Of a DNA stretch of 16,634 nucleotides, positions 1-6,737 are shown piece after piece. Position numbers and translations under genes: made by a program. Under the pieces are notes generated by a model that was not told where the DNA came from, searched no databases, and worked only from the letters and a program-made list of their open reading frames with translations. The stretch lies in assembly GCF_019414865.1 (NCBI RefSeq), contig NZ_DXLG01000034.1, positions 1 through 16,634 on the forward strand. The letters are read 5' to 3'. Source of the stretch: Veillonella sp. (GTDB lineage Bacteria > Bacillota > Negativicutes > Veillonellales > Veillonellaceae). Every line of letters begins with the position of its first letter. The first letter of the stretch is position 1.

Positions 1-31
1 ACTTTTCTATTTTATCAGCTATCATACTCAT
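1..31 (-). CDS. 5' end of an unidentified gene, cut by the window edge
   Basis: A leftward reading frame starts at the ATG at 31-29 and reads MSMIADKIEK before the window ends. The start is supported by an AGAGGTG Shine-Dalgarno sequence a few bases upstream and by a well-formed minus-strand promoter at 96-124. Ten residues are too few to name a family. The gene is divergent from the SpeD-like gene and shares its repeat-rich control region. That layout is common for self-regulating repressors, so a transcription regulator is a reasonable guess, but nothing in the ten residues proves it. Confidence 0.6.
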   Translation of the reverse strand, partial: MSMIADKIEK

Positions 32-95
32 AAAAAACACCTCTTTAACATTTTATTTAATATATATTTTGACTATTTGCTTTTTACATATATCT

Positions 96-124
96 ATTAT
101 ATTTGACTTTTTGACTTTAGTCAA
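96..124 (-). promoter_or_regulatory. Sigma-A-type promoter for the leftward partial gene
   Basis: Read on the minus strand, TTGACT (124-119) is followed by a 17-base spacer and a perfect TATAAT (101-96). Transcription would start near 89, giving a leader of roughly 58 bases. The -35 box is one arm of the TTGACT-TT-AGTCAA dyad at 111-124, so a protein bound there would directly affect this promoter. Confidence 0.7.
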
Positions 125-162
125 TATAAAGGTCAAATTTCTATACTATACATTTGACCTTT
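102..162. promoter_or_regulatory. Repeat-rich operator region between divergent promoters
   Basis: The core TTGAC (or its complement GTCAA) occurs at 103-107, 111-115, 120-124, 132-136 and 154-158, with a further TTTGAC at 68-73. Two dyads stand out: TTGACT-TT-AGTCAA at 111-124, and the perfect 11-base inverted repeat AAAGGTCAAAT (128-138) / ATTTGACCTTT (152-162) with a 13-base spacer. The repeats overlap the -35 boxes of both divergent promoters, which suggests one regulator controls both genes. The regulator is unknown; the truncated neighbour is a candidate. Confidence 0.55.
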
Positions 163-181
163 TAATACATCCCCCTATAAT
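154..181 (+). promoter_or_regulatory. Sigma-A-type promoter for the SpeD-like gene
   Basis: TTGACC (154-159) is followed by a 16-base spacer and a perfect TATAAT (176-181). Transcription would start near 188, giving a leader of about 58 bases before the ATG at 246. The -35 box lies inside the right arm of the 11-base inverted repeat (152-162), so the promoter is probably repressor-controlled. Confidence 0.7.
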
Positions 182-232
182 TGGACTTAATCTTAAATTA
201 TAGGTATAATAAATGAGATATATTTTTATGAA

Positions 233-240
233 AGAAGGTG
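233..240 (+). promoter_or_regulatory. Ribosome binding site fixing the SpeD-like start
   Basis: AGAAGGTG lies 5 bases before the ATG at 246. Two earlier in-frame ATGs (213 and 228) have no such site, and family alignment also begins at the residues after 246. Confidence 0.7.
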
Positions 241-245
241 TTGTT

Positions 246-752
246 ATGGCAGAAGCATTAGGACAAGAACTGTTAATTGATTTATATTCCTGCGATGAAG
301 ATGCAATCTCATCCGCTACAGCTGTACAAGAAAGTGTAGCAACTGCATTTGATTTAGCTGACCTTGATGTTGATGAAATCAGTTGTCAAGTTATGGACGA
401 GGAGATCGCCCTCCTATCTGTTGCACCAGGCTTTCACTTTACATTGCACACATATCCTGCTCTAGGCTATGTGGCTGTTGATTTGTATTCTTTTGAGCAA
501 TCCTTACCGCTTACATTGATTATGAAAGCATTACGTAAATCTTTTAGAGCTGAAAAGGTAAAAGCAACAAGTGTACAACGTGGCGACTTTGGTAACGAAC
601 GTGATATGAAGCCACGTCGCAAAACTAAGATTACTACACTCGGTCGTGTTTCTCGTACACGTATCCAACTCAAACAAACAGGCGGCAAGTTGAAAAAACA
701 AAGTGCTAAGGTTATCAAAACATTAGCTAAAAAAAGCGGCCTAAAAAAATAA
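246..752 (+). CDS. SpeD-like protein lacking the catalytic residues, with a basic C-terminal tail
   Basis: This 168-residue protein aligns without gaps to the core of prokaryotic S-adenosylmethionine decarboxylase (SpeD, class 1B), matching the HTxPxxGYxAVDxY core at 68-81. SpeD normally cleaves itself at a Glu-Ser bond and turns the Ser into a pyruvoyl cofactor. In the Thermotoga maritima enzyme the key residues are Ser63, His68 and Cys83. Here His68 is kept, but the Ser63 position is Phe63, the preceding Glu is Gly62, and the Cys83 position is Phe83. It should therefore not self-process or decarboxylate S-adenosylmethionine. Residues 1-93 contain no Lys or Arg and about 17 acidic residues. 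Residues 122-168 contain 18 Lys/Arg and no acidic residue, a tail not found in ordinary SpeD (about 120-130 residues). The start at 246 is chosen for its Shine-Dalgarno sequence. The function is unknown. Ligand sensing or nucleic acid binding through the tail is speculation. Confidence 0.85.
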   Translation: MAEALGQELLIDLYSCDEDAISSATAVQESVATAFDLADLDVDEISCQVMDEEIALLSVAPGFHFTLHTYPALGYVAVDLYSFEQSLPLTLIMKALRKSFRAEKVKATSVQRGDFGNERDMKPRRKTKITTLGRVSRTRIQLKQTGGKLKKQSAKVIKTLAKKSGLKK

Positions 753-753
753 C

Positions 754-787
754 ACAAAAGGACTAACCTATAGGTTAGTCCTTTTGT
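754..787. terminator. Strong intrinsic terminator, probably bidirectional
   Basis: A perfect 17-base inverted repeat (754-770 / 771-787) directly follows the SpeD-like stop codon and ends in CTTTTGT on the plus strand. Read leftward, the stem is followed by a T-rich stretch, so it could also stop transcripts arriving from the suf operon. Confidence 0.85.
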
Positions 788-798
788 AGATAGATGCC

Positions 799-830
799 AA
801 AGGGCTAGAGGAAATTCCTCTAGCCCTTTT
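799..830. terminator. Second stem-loop between convergent genes
   Basis: Arms 799-813 and 815-829 are perfectly complementary (core GGGCTAGAGG / CCTCTAGCCC), with TTTT at 827-830 on the plus strand. It sits between the convergent SpeD-like gene and the HAD phosphatase gene and probably backs up the hairpin at 754-787 for both directions. Confidence 0.75.
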
Positions 831-856
831 AAGGTTGATATTTTATTTATAATAGC

Positions 857-1540
857 TTATCTACGAACCATCATTTCTTCAAGGTCAAGAACATCACCAA
901 TTTCATCAACATCATCACAAATGTATTCTGCATCAGCTTCTTTTAGTTCAGCTTCTGTACCATAACCATAAGTAACACCAATAGAGATACAGCCAAGTTC
1001 ATTAGCTGCCTCTACATCATACTTGCGATCCCCAACCATAAATGCCAAGCGACGACCGTTATCATCGGTCAATGGGTTACCACAAAGGGTAAGAGCCTTT
1101 TCAAGAATCTCTTTCTTATGCAATAAACCAGCCTCGTAATTTGCACCTACAATGACATCAAAGTATGGTGACAATTCAAAGTGGTCTAGAATATCTTTAG
1201 CATAATGTTCTGGTTTTGCAGTCGCTACAGCTATAGTATATTGTTCAGTTTTACATTTGGCTAATAAGTCTACAATATTCGGATATACTTTATTTTCAAA
1301 TTTACCGATGGTACCATACCGTTCACGGAATTTAAAGTATGTTTCTTCCGCTTGCTCAAAGGTCATACCACAATGTTCTTGGAACGCATCTACCAATGGT
1401 GGTCCTAAGAATAATTGTAATGTTTCTTCATCAGGTACATCATAACCAAAATGTTCCAATGCAAATTTAATGCTTTTAAGAATACCTTCTTGAGAATCCG
1501 TTAAAGTTCCATCTAAATCAAATAATATAGTTTTCTTCAT
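857..1540 (-). CDS. HAD-family hydrolase, phosphoglycolate phosphatase-like
   Basis: This 227-residue cytoplasmic protein has the haloacid dehalogenase phosphatase motifs in order. Motif I is DLDGTLTD (nucleophile Asp8, acid/base Asp10), motif II has Thr107 in VATAKP, motif III is probably Lys142 or Lys143, and motif IV is VGDRKYD (Asp171, Asp175). A helical cap between motifs I and II (about residues 15-90) places it in subfamily IA, with Gph, PpaX and beta-phosphoglucomutase-like enzymes. The substrate cannot be read from the sequence. It is the last gene of the suf operon. Its ATG is one base after the sufU stop and has only a weak Shine-Dalgarno sequence, so translation is probably coupled. 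Whether it has a role in Fe-S assembly or is only a passenger is open. Confidence 0.9.
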   Translation of the reverse strand: MKKTILFDLDGTLTDSQEGILKSIKFALEHFGYDVPDEETLQLFLGPPLVDAFQEHCGMTFEQAEETYFKFRERYGTIGKFENKVYPNIVDLLAKCKTEQYTIAVATAKPEHYAKDILDHFELSPYFDVIVGANYEAGLLHKKEILEKALTLCGNPLTDDNGRRLAFMVGDRKYDVEAANELGCISIGVTYGYGTEAELKEADAEYICDDVDEIGDVLDLEEMMVRR

Positions 1541-1541
1541 A

Positions 1542-1967
1542 TTATTTCTTTAAAGCCTCTTTCAATGTATGCCATGCAAGAACTGCACATTTAACACGTG
1601 CTGGCATGTTAGAAATATTTTGTAATGCCATAGCATCTTCTAATTCTTCTAACTCATTTTCATCGGTAATCTCTTTTTTGATCATGCCTAAGAAAATTTC
1701 TACCAAACGAAGAGCTTCCTCAACGGATTTGCCCTTGATGATATCAATCATCATAGATGCAGATGCTTGGCTAATAGCACAACCAGAACCTGTGTATGCA
1801 GCATCTTTAATAATGCCATCTTCCACATTGAGTTGCAATGTTAGGTCATCACCACAACTTGGGTTATGGCCATGCTCAGAATTTGTAAAATGAGCTAATT
1901 CATGTTTATTACGCTTATCTTGGTTATGTTCCAAAATAAGTTCCGTATATAATTGATCCATTTCCAT
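1542..1967 (-). CDS. sufU: SufU, zinc-dependent sulfur acceptor for SufS
   Basis: This 141-residue protein belongs to the SufU/IscU-like family. SufU takes persulfide sulfur from SufS and passes it to the SufBCD scaffold in Gram-positive-type SUF systems. The residues expected to hold zinc and receive sulfur are all present: Cys38 and Asp40 in the motif NPSCGDD, Cys63 in GSGCAISQAS and Cys127 in RVKCAVLAW. The extended SufU-type insert between the second and third cysteines is also present, which argues against a short IscU. The start at 1967 is supported by GGAG overlapping the sufS stop; a second ATG at 1961 is less well placed. It lies between sufS and the HAD phosphatase gene. Confidence 0.95.
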   Translation of the reverse strand: MEMDQLYTELILEHNQDKRNKHELAHFTNSEHGHNPSCGDDLTLQLNVEDGIIKDAAYTGSGCAISQASASMMIDIIKGKSVEEALRLVEIFLGMIKKEITDENELEELEDAMALQNISNMPARVKCAVLAWHTLKEALKK

Positions 1968-1981
1968 TGATGGTAAATCTC

Positions 1982-3211
1982 CTAATCTTTAAAACCCATT
2001 ACTGAACGAACCGTCTTTAATACTTCAAGGAAAGCATCTAAATCTTCCTTACGAGTATATAGGTACATACTTAGACGAGTGGATGCAGATACGTTGTAAA
2101 ATGCACCTAATGGTTGTGCACAGTGGTGACCAGAACGAACACAAATGCCCTTAGAATCTAAAATTGTAGCTACATCATGAGGATGTACATCATCTACTGT
2201 AAATGCAATTACGCCATGTTTTTCCTTAGGATTTTGGGAGCCAATTACGTGAACATGTGGCAATGCAACAATCTTAGGAAGAATATATGCTACTAGTTCC
2301 TCTTCATAAGCTTCAATAGCTTCCATGCCAAAAGATTCTAAATAATCAATAGCTGCATGCAAGGAAACGGCACCATCAGCATTTGGAGTACCAGCTTCGA
2401 ACTTGTATGGAAGCTCATTGAATGTAGCAGTTTGTTCTTTTACATATTCAATCATGTCCCCACCCAATAAGAATGGAGGCATAGCTTCTAATAATTCACG
2501 TTTACCATAGAGTACACCAATACCTTGGGATGCACACATTTTATGGCCAGAGAATACGAAGAAATCGCAATCTAATGCTTGAACGTCGATTTTTTTATGA
2601 GGTGTAGATTGAGCACCATCTAGAACTACTACAGCACCTACGGAATGTGCTTTTTCAGTTAATTCTTTAACAGGGAACTCCATCCCAAGCACGTTACTAA
2701 CATGAGCAAAAGCGACGATTTTAGTATTTTCATCAATTTTATTGATTTCACCGTCTTTTAAATGACCATGTTCATCAAGGTACATATATTCTAAGGTTGC
2801 CCCTGTTTGTTCTGCTACATATTGCCATGTTACAAGATTCGCATGATGTTCAGCAACAGTAATGACAATCTTGTCACCTTTTTTCACATTATGAAGACCA
2901 TAGCTGTGGGCAATCAAGTTCATAGATTCCGTACTATTACGTGTAAACACGACTTCTTCACGTTCGCGAGCATTGATAAATTCAACTACGCGATCCCGTG
3001 CATTTTCATAGTCTTCAGATGCTTCAATAGCCAAAATATGAGAACCACGATGAGGATTACCATTACGTTGTGTCATATGTTCCACAACACGGTCAATTAC
3101 GGACTGTGGAATTTGTGCAGTAGCACCGCTATCTAAATAGATAACACGGTGCCCATTATGCTCTTTATGTAATATAGGAAAGTCTTTGTATGCTTCTGCA
3201 ATTGGTCTCAT
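1982..3211 (-). CDS. sufS: SufS, group II cysteine desulfurase
   Basis: This 409-residue PLP enzyme removes sulfur from L-cysteine as an enzyme-bound persulfide, leaving alanine. The PLP-binding Lys224 is in SGHK, with His123 in EHHAN and Asp198/Gln201 in LDGAQ contacting the cofactor. The catalytic cysteine is Cys364 in RSGHHCAQPL, the sequence typical of SufS rather than IscS, preceded by Arg359. Length is normal for the family. The start at 3211 has an AAGAGG Shine-Dalgarno site 7 bases upstream. The gene follows sufD by 12 bases and precedes its partner sufU, whose ribosome site overlaps the sufS stop. No SufE gene is present, consistent with SufU being the acceptor. Confidence 0.97.
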   Translation of the reverse strand: MRPIAEAYKDFPILHKEHNGHRVIYLDSGATAQIPQSVIDRVVEHMTQRNGNPHRGSHILAIEASEDYENARDRVVEFINAREREEVVFTRNSTESMNLIAHSYGLHNVKKGDKIVITVAEHHANLVTWQYVAEQTGATLEYMYLDEHGHLKDGEINKIDENTKIVAFAHVSNVLGMEFPVKELTEKAHSVGAVVVLDGAQSTPHKKIDVQALDCDFFVFSGHKMCASQGIGVLYGKRELLEAMPPFLLGGDMIEYVKEQTATFNELPYKFEAGTPNADGAVSLHAAIDYLESFGMEAIEAYEEELVAYILPKIVALPHVHVIGSQNPKEKHGVIAFTVDDVHPHDVATILDSKGICVRSGHHCAQPLGAFYNVSASTRLSMYLYTRKEDLDAFLEVLKTVRSVMGFKD

Positions 3212-3223
3212 AAAAACGCCTCT

Positions 3224-4270
3224 TTAAATTTTATTACGTACAGCTGCTAATGCTGCTTCTTCAATCGTTTCATCACCAATGCGATCAATAATAGGTCGAA
3301 TCATAGATTCAACAATAATATGTTTTGCTTCTACTTCACTAAAGCCACGGCTCATGATGTAGAACAATTTATTATGATCAATTTGGCCTGCACTTGCTGC
3401 ATGGTTACCAACTACATTATCTTCTTTACACAATAATAGTGGCAAAGAAATAGATTTTACAGTAGGGTCTAACAACAAGCAAGTATCTTCTTCCGCGCCT
3501 TCAGCTGCAGTTGCACCATGAAGAAAATCAAGGGTACCACGGAAGGATTTTTTAGAATTACCGCTAAGAGCACCTAAGGTATGAATATCACTGTAGGACT
3601 TTTTACCACCATGACTCATAACCATAGAAATATCAAATTTTTGCTCTTTATTACCAAGATAAGCAATATCATGAATCATACAAGATTCTTGACCTACTAA
3701 ATCATGATAGTAATTCAAGATGTTTTCACTACCACCAATTTCAATATTGATGTATTCTACATCTGCTTTATCTTCTAATTTAGTGTATCTATGCTCGATA
3801 TGTTGTACATGTTCAGGTAAAAGATTTACCTTTTTCACTACAACTTTACCAGCTTCTTTAACATCATATTCGTTTAAATAGCTAACATTTGTCAATGCAT
3901 CGCCAGAACCAGTTACATAGAATTGTACTTCTAATTCAGCACCTTCCCCAACGATAAATTGGAAACGATTTGCCACACGAGCATTAGCATCAATGCGGAT
4001 ACCTACAACTTCTTTCGCCTTAGCAGGTACATTGATGGCATAGCCTTCTGCTTTTTCAACTAATAGTTGAACAGCTTCTTTATTAGCCCCTTCATAATTA
4101 CCATCTAGCAATGCTGCACCAGCAGGTAATGGTGAAAGTATATTTTTATTCGCTTCTACAGCGATGGATTGTACCGCTGCATCTTCTCCAGCTAGAGAGC
4201 TTACAGTATGATTAACGCGTAACCATCTGAATGTCGGTCTAGGGAGTTCATTAAATAGTAATTCGCTCAT
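3224..4270 (-). CDS. sufD: SufD, Fe-S scaffold subunit
   Basis: This 348-residue protein is a SufB/SufD-family beta-helix protein. SufD pairs with SufB and the ATPase SufC to form the SufBC2D scaffold on which new Fe-S clusters are built. The conserved C-terminal core is clear, including NVVGNHAASAGQID with His290, which matches the essential SufD histidine (His360 in E. coli), followed by FYIMSRGFSEVEA. The N-terminal domain is shorter than in E. coli SufD (about 423 residues), as is usual for Gram-positive-type SufD. The start at 4270 has a strong AAGGAGG site that overlaps the sufB stop codon, so the two genes are probably translated together. Confidence 0.95.
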   Translation of the reverse strand: MSELLFNELPRPTFRWLRVNHTVSSLAGEDAAVQSIAVEANKNILSPLPAGAALLDGNYEGANKEAVQLLVEKAEGYAINVPAKAKEVVGIRIDANARVANRFQFIVGEGAELEVQFYVTGSGDALTNVSYLNEYDVKEAGKVVVKKVNLLPEHVQHIEHRYTKLEDKADVEYINIEIGGSENILNYYHDLVGQESCMIHDIAYLGNKEQKFDISMVMSHGGKKSYSDIHTLGALSGNSKKSFRGTLDFLHGATAAEGAEEDTCLLLDPTVKSISLPLLLCKEDNVVGNHAASAGQIDHNKLFYIMSRGFSEVEAKHIIVESMIRPIIDRIGDETIEEAALAAVRNKI

Positions 4271-4279
4271 AATTCCTCC

Positions 4280-5689
4280 TTAACCGATAGAACCTTCTAA
4301 TTCAAGATTGATTAGATTGTTCATTTCTACTGCATATTCTAGTGGCAATTCTTTAGAAATTGGCTCTACGAAGCCACGAACAAGCATAGCACGTGCTTCT
4401 TCTTCGCTGATACCACGAGTCATAAGGTAGAAAATTGCTTCATCGGAAATACGACCGATTTTTGCTTCATGACCTAAATCCACATTATCGTTTTCTACGA
4501 TAATTGCTGGGATTGTATCAGATTGAGACTCAGCATCAAGCATCAAGGATTCACAAGAAACTGTTGCTTTAGAATGTTCAGCTTTAGGACCAATTTTCAA
4601 AAGGCCACGGTAAATTGCAGCGCCACCGGATTTAGAGATGGATTTAGAGTTTACGTTACTTGTTGTATATGGTGCATTATGTACCACTTTACAGCCTGTA
4701 TCAAGGAATTGGCCTTCACCAGCGAATGTTACACCTGTAAATTCAGCATGCGCACCTTCACCGTTAAGAATACTCATTGGATACAAGCAAGAAACTCGGG
4801 AACCAAAGGAACCAGATACCCACTCGATTGTACCATTCTTACCTACTACACAACGTTTTGTGTTAAGGTTGTACATATTTTTGGACCAGTTTTCAATTGT
4901 AGAGTAACGCAATGTAGCATTGTCTTTAACGAACAATTCAACAGCGCCAGCATGAAGGTTAGATACGTCATACTTAGGAGCAGAGCAACCTTCGATAAAG
5001 TGCAATTTAGCACCTTCTTCTACAATAATCATAGTATGTTCAAACTGACCAGCACCTGGTGCATTCAAGCGGAAGTAAGATTGCAATGGAATCTCTACTT
5101 GTACGCCTGCTGGAACGTATACGAAGGAACCGCCAGACCAAACTGCACCATGAAGAGCAGCCCATTTATGGTCTGTAGGTGGAATCAATGTCATCCAGTA
5201 TTTTTTTACGATTTCTTCATGCTCATGTAATGCTGTTTCAATATCAGTATAGATAACACCTTGTTTAACAAGATCTTCTTGAATACTGTGGTAAACAACT
5301 TCAGAGTCATATTGTGCACCAACACCAGCAAGAGATGTTTTTTCTGCTTCTGGAATACCTAAGCGGTCAAAGGTGCTTTTAATTTCTTCTGGAACTTCGT
5401 CCCAGTTTTCTTTCATATCTACTTTAGGCTTAACATAAGTATGGATATTAGCCATATCTAAGCCAGAAATATCAGGAATCCAGTTTGGAATCCCCATACG
5501 ATTGTAGATTTCTAAAGATTTCAAACGGAAGTCAAGCATCCATTCAGGTTCATTTTTATTAGACCAAATTTCACGGATAATATCTTCTGTTAAACCGGCA
5601 TCAGAAATATAAGAATATTCAAAGTCATTCTTAATATCATAGACACCACGGTCCATATCCGCGACTTGGGTTTTCTTTCTTTCTTCCAT
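4280..5689 (-). CDS. sufB: SufB, Fe-S scaffold subunit
   Basis: This 469-residue protein is the main scaffold subunit of the SufBC2D complex. The sequence is typical: an N-terminal helical part (about 1-110), the central beta-helix, and a C-terminal SufC-contacting region with FYLMTRGISEEEA. Cys379 in VSCESLML corresponds to the E. coli SufB Cys405 that receives sulfur, and His407/Glu408 in LGHEAK correspond to residues needed for cluster formation. Its start has AGGAGG overlapping the sufC stop, 8 bases downstream of that gene. Length and composition are normal. Confidence 0.97.
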   Translation of the reverse strand: MEERKKTQVADMDRGVYDIKNDFEYSYISDAGLTEDIIREIWSNKNEPEWMLDFRLKSLEIYNRMGIPNWIPDISGLDMANIHTYVKPKVDMKENWDEVPEEIKSTFDRLGIPEAEKTSLAGVGAQYDSEVVYHSIQEDLVKQGVIYTDIETALHEHEEIVKKYWMTLIPPTDHKWAALHGAVWSGGSFVYVPAGVQVEIPLQSYFRLNAPGAGQFEHTMIIVEEGAKLHFIEGCSAPKYDVSNLHAGAVELFVKDNATLRYSTIENWSKNMYNLNTKRCVVGKNGTIEWVSGSFGSRVSCLYPMSILNGEGAHAEFTGVTFAGEGQFLDTGCKVVHNAPYTTSNVNSKSISKSGGAAIYRGLLKIGPKAEHSKATVSCESLMLDAESQSDTIPAIIVENDNVDLGHEAKIGRISDEAIFYLMTRGISEEEARAMLVRGFVEPISKELPLEYAVEMNNLINLELEGSIG

Positions 5690-5697
5690 TGTGCCTC

Positions 5698-6441
5698 CTA
5701 TGCTAATGCTTTGTATGCGTCGTAACCTTTTTCTTCGATTTCACGTACAAGAGAATCATCACCAGTTTTAACGATCTTACCGTTGATCAATACATGAACA
5801 TAGTCAGGTTTTAATTTTTGCAAGATTTGGTTGTGGTGAGTGATGATCAATACAGCATTGTCTTCGTTGTGGAAACGTTGTACGCCTTCGGATACGATAC
5901 GAACTGCGTCTACGTCAAGACCGGAGTCAGTTTCATCAAGAATAGCCAATTTAGGATTCAAAATGGACATTTGAAGAATTTCATTTTTCTTGCGTTCACC
6001 ACCGGAGAAACCTTCATTTACATAACGTTGTGCATAGGACAAATCAAAGGATAATTCATCCATTTTTTCTTTCAATTCTTTTTTGAAGGATAAGGCACGT
6101 ACATTTTCGCCAGTAATTGTAGATTTTGCTGTACGAATAAAGTTTTCTACAGTGATACCAGGAATAGAAATTGGGTTTTGGAAGGACATGAAAATACCAG
6201 CTTTTGCACGATCGTTTACTGCATCTTCTGTAATATCTTTACCATCAAAAATAATGGAGCCGCTGTCTACAGTATATGTAGAGTTACCCATGATAGCATT
6301 AGCAAGTGTAGACTTACCTGCACCATTTGTGCCCATTACAACGTGAATTTCACCTTTATTAATTGTTAAGTTGATACCTTTCAAGATTTGTTTATCTTCA
6401 ACGGATACCTTTAAATCTTTTATCTGAAGTAATTCAGCCAA
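5698..6441 (-). CDS. sufC: SufC, ABC-type ATPase of the SUF complex, TTG start
   Basis: This 247-residue cytoplasmic ATPase drives conformational change in the SufBCD scaffold. Walker A is GTNGAGKST (Lys43), the Q-loop has Gln88 in SFQNP, the ABC signature is FSGGERKK (135-142), Walker B is LAILDE (155-160, catalytic Glu160), and the switch histidine is His202. A GTG at 6450 would extend the protein by three residues, but it overlaps the AAGGAG ribosome site. The TTG at 6441 has that site 8 bases upstream and gives the family-typical N-terminus MAELLQIKDL, so I chose it. It is the first gene of the suf operon, with a leader that may be regulated. Confidence 0.96.
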   Translation of the reverse strand: MAELLQIKDLKVSVEDKQILKGINLTINKGEIHVVMGTNGAGKSTLANAIMGNSTYTVDSGSIIFDGKDITEDAVNDRAKAGIFMSFQNPISIPGITVENFIRTAKSTITGENVRALSFKKELKEKMDELSFDLSYAQRYVNEGFSGGERKKNEILQMSILNPKLAILDETDSGLDVDAVRIVSEGVQRFHNEDNAVLIITHHNQILQKLKPDYVHVLINGKIVKTGDDSLVREIEEKGYDAYKALA

Positions 6442-6449
6442 AATATTCA

Positions 6450-6455
6450 CTCCTT
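6450..6455 (-). promoter_or_regulatory. Ribosome binding site fixing the sufC TTG start
   Basis: AAGGAG on the minus strand lies 8 bases before the TTG at 6441. It overlaps the alternative GTG at 6450, which rules that codon out as the main start. Confidence 0.75.
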
Positions 6456-6467
6456 TTTATTATGTAT

Positions 6468-6481
6468 CCTCAATATCGAGG
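6468..6481. promoter_or_regulatory. Palindrome near the sufC ribosome site
   Basis: CCTCAATATCGAGG is a near-perfect 14-base palindrome (CCTC/GAGG arms, one mismatched pair inside). It lies 13 bases upstream of the sufC ribosome binding site. It could be a repressor operator or a small RNA hairpin affecting translation. I do not recognise it as a known Rrf2/IscR site. Confidence 0.35.
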
Positions 6482-6522
6482 CATACAATCGTTATATGTA
6501 AAACGTATATACTGACACATAT

Positions 6523-6555
6523 AAAAAGGCGGTACGCACTAACGTGAATACCGCC
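6523..6555 (-). terminator. Intrinsic-terminator-like hairpin in the suf leader
   Basis: On the minus strand, GGCGGTA (6555-6549) pairs with TACCGCC (6534-6528) around a 14-base loop that has a small CAC/GTG inner stem. Five T residues (6527-6523) follow at once. This is a standard terminator form. It lies about 40 bases downstream of the best suf promoter and about 85 bases before sufC. It is either an attenuator for suf or the distant terminator of lysA with a separate, weaker suf promoter beyond it. Confidence 0.7.
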
Positions 6556-6561
6556 GTAATT

Positions 6562-6578
6562 CTCGCCAACTTAGCAAG
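6562..6578. promoter_or_regulatory. Imperfect dyad in the suf leader
   Basis: CTCGCCAACTTAGCAAG is a 17-base imperfect palindrome whose mismatches are all G-U compatible in RNA. As RNA on the minus strand it gives a short stem just before the terminator-like hairpin. As DNA it lies about +17 to +33 from the predicted suf start, a possible operator position. Confidence 0.35.
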
Positions 6579-6601
6579 TATGTGCATAACAATCTACAAT
6601 T

Positions 6602-6630
6602 ATTATACATTCTTATCTAAATGATAGCAA
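6602..6630 (-). promoter_or_regulatory. Predicted suf operon promoter
   Basis: On the minus strand, TTGCTA (6630-6625) is followed by exactly 17 bases and a perfect TATAAT (6607-6602). Transcription would start near 6595, giving a leader of about 154 bases. The spacer holds a TATC/GATA dyad (6614-6626), and a GATATTC/GAATATC inverted repeat (6631-6637 / 6663-6669) lies just upstream. Confidence 0.65.
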
Positions 6631-6737
6631 GATATTCCTACTAAAATATACAGGAATTAAAAGAATATCATATATTACATATATTGATAGGCTTTTAATA
6701 ATATTCATTCTCATCCTATTCGATTCTCAATATTAAA

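Noticed and set aside
213..245. Longer start for the SpeD-like protein at the ATG at 213
   Set aside because: The extra 11 residues lack a ribosome site and lie outside the family alignment, while the ATG at 246 has a good Shine-Dalgarno sequence.
4523..5230. Long plus-strand open frame of 235 codons opposite sufB
   Set aside because: It lies entirely inside sufB on the other strand, has cysteine-rich, phenylalanine-rich composition typical of antisense shadows, and no ribosome site or promoter was seen.
6442..6600. T-box or ANTAR-target structure in the suf leader
   Set aside because: The leader is too short for a T-box and lacks its conserved antiterminator bulge. I could not fold two hairpins with six-base loops carrying A at position 1 and G at position 4.
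6617..6718. Short leftward reading frame of about 33 residues beginning with an ATG in the gap between lysA and the suf promoter
   Set aside because: It has only a weak ribosome site, overlaps the predicted suf promoter, has AT-driven composition and resembles nothing I recognise.
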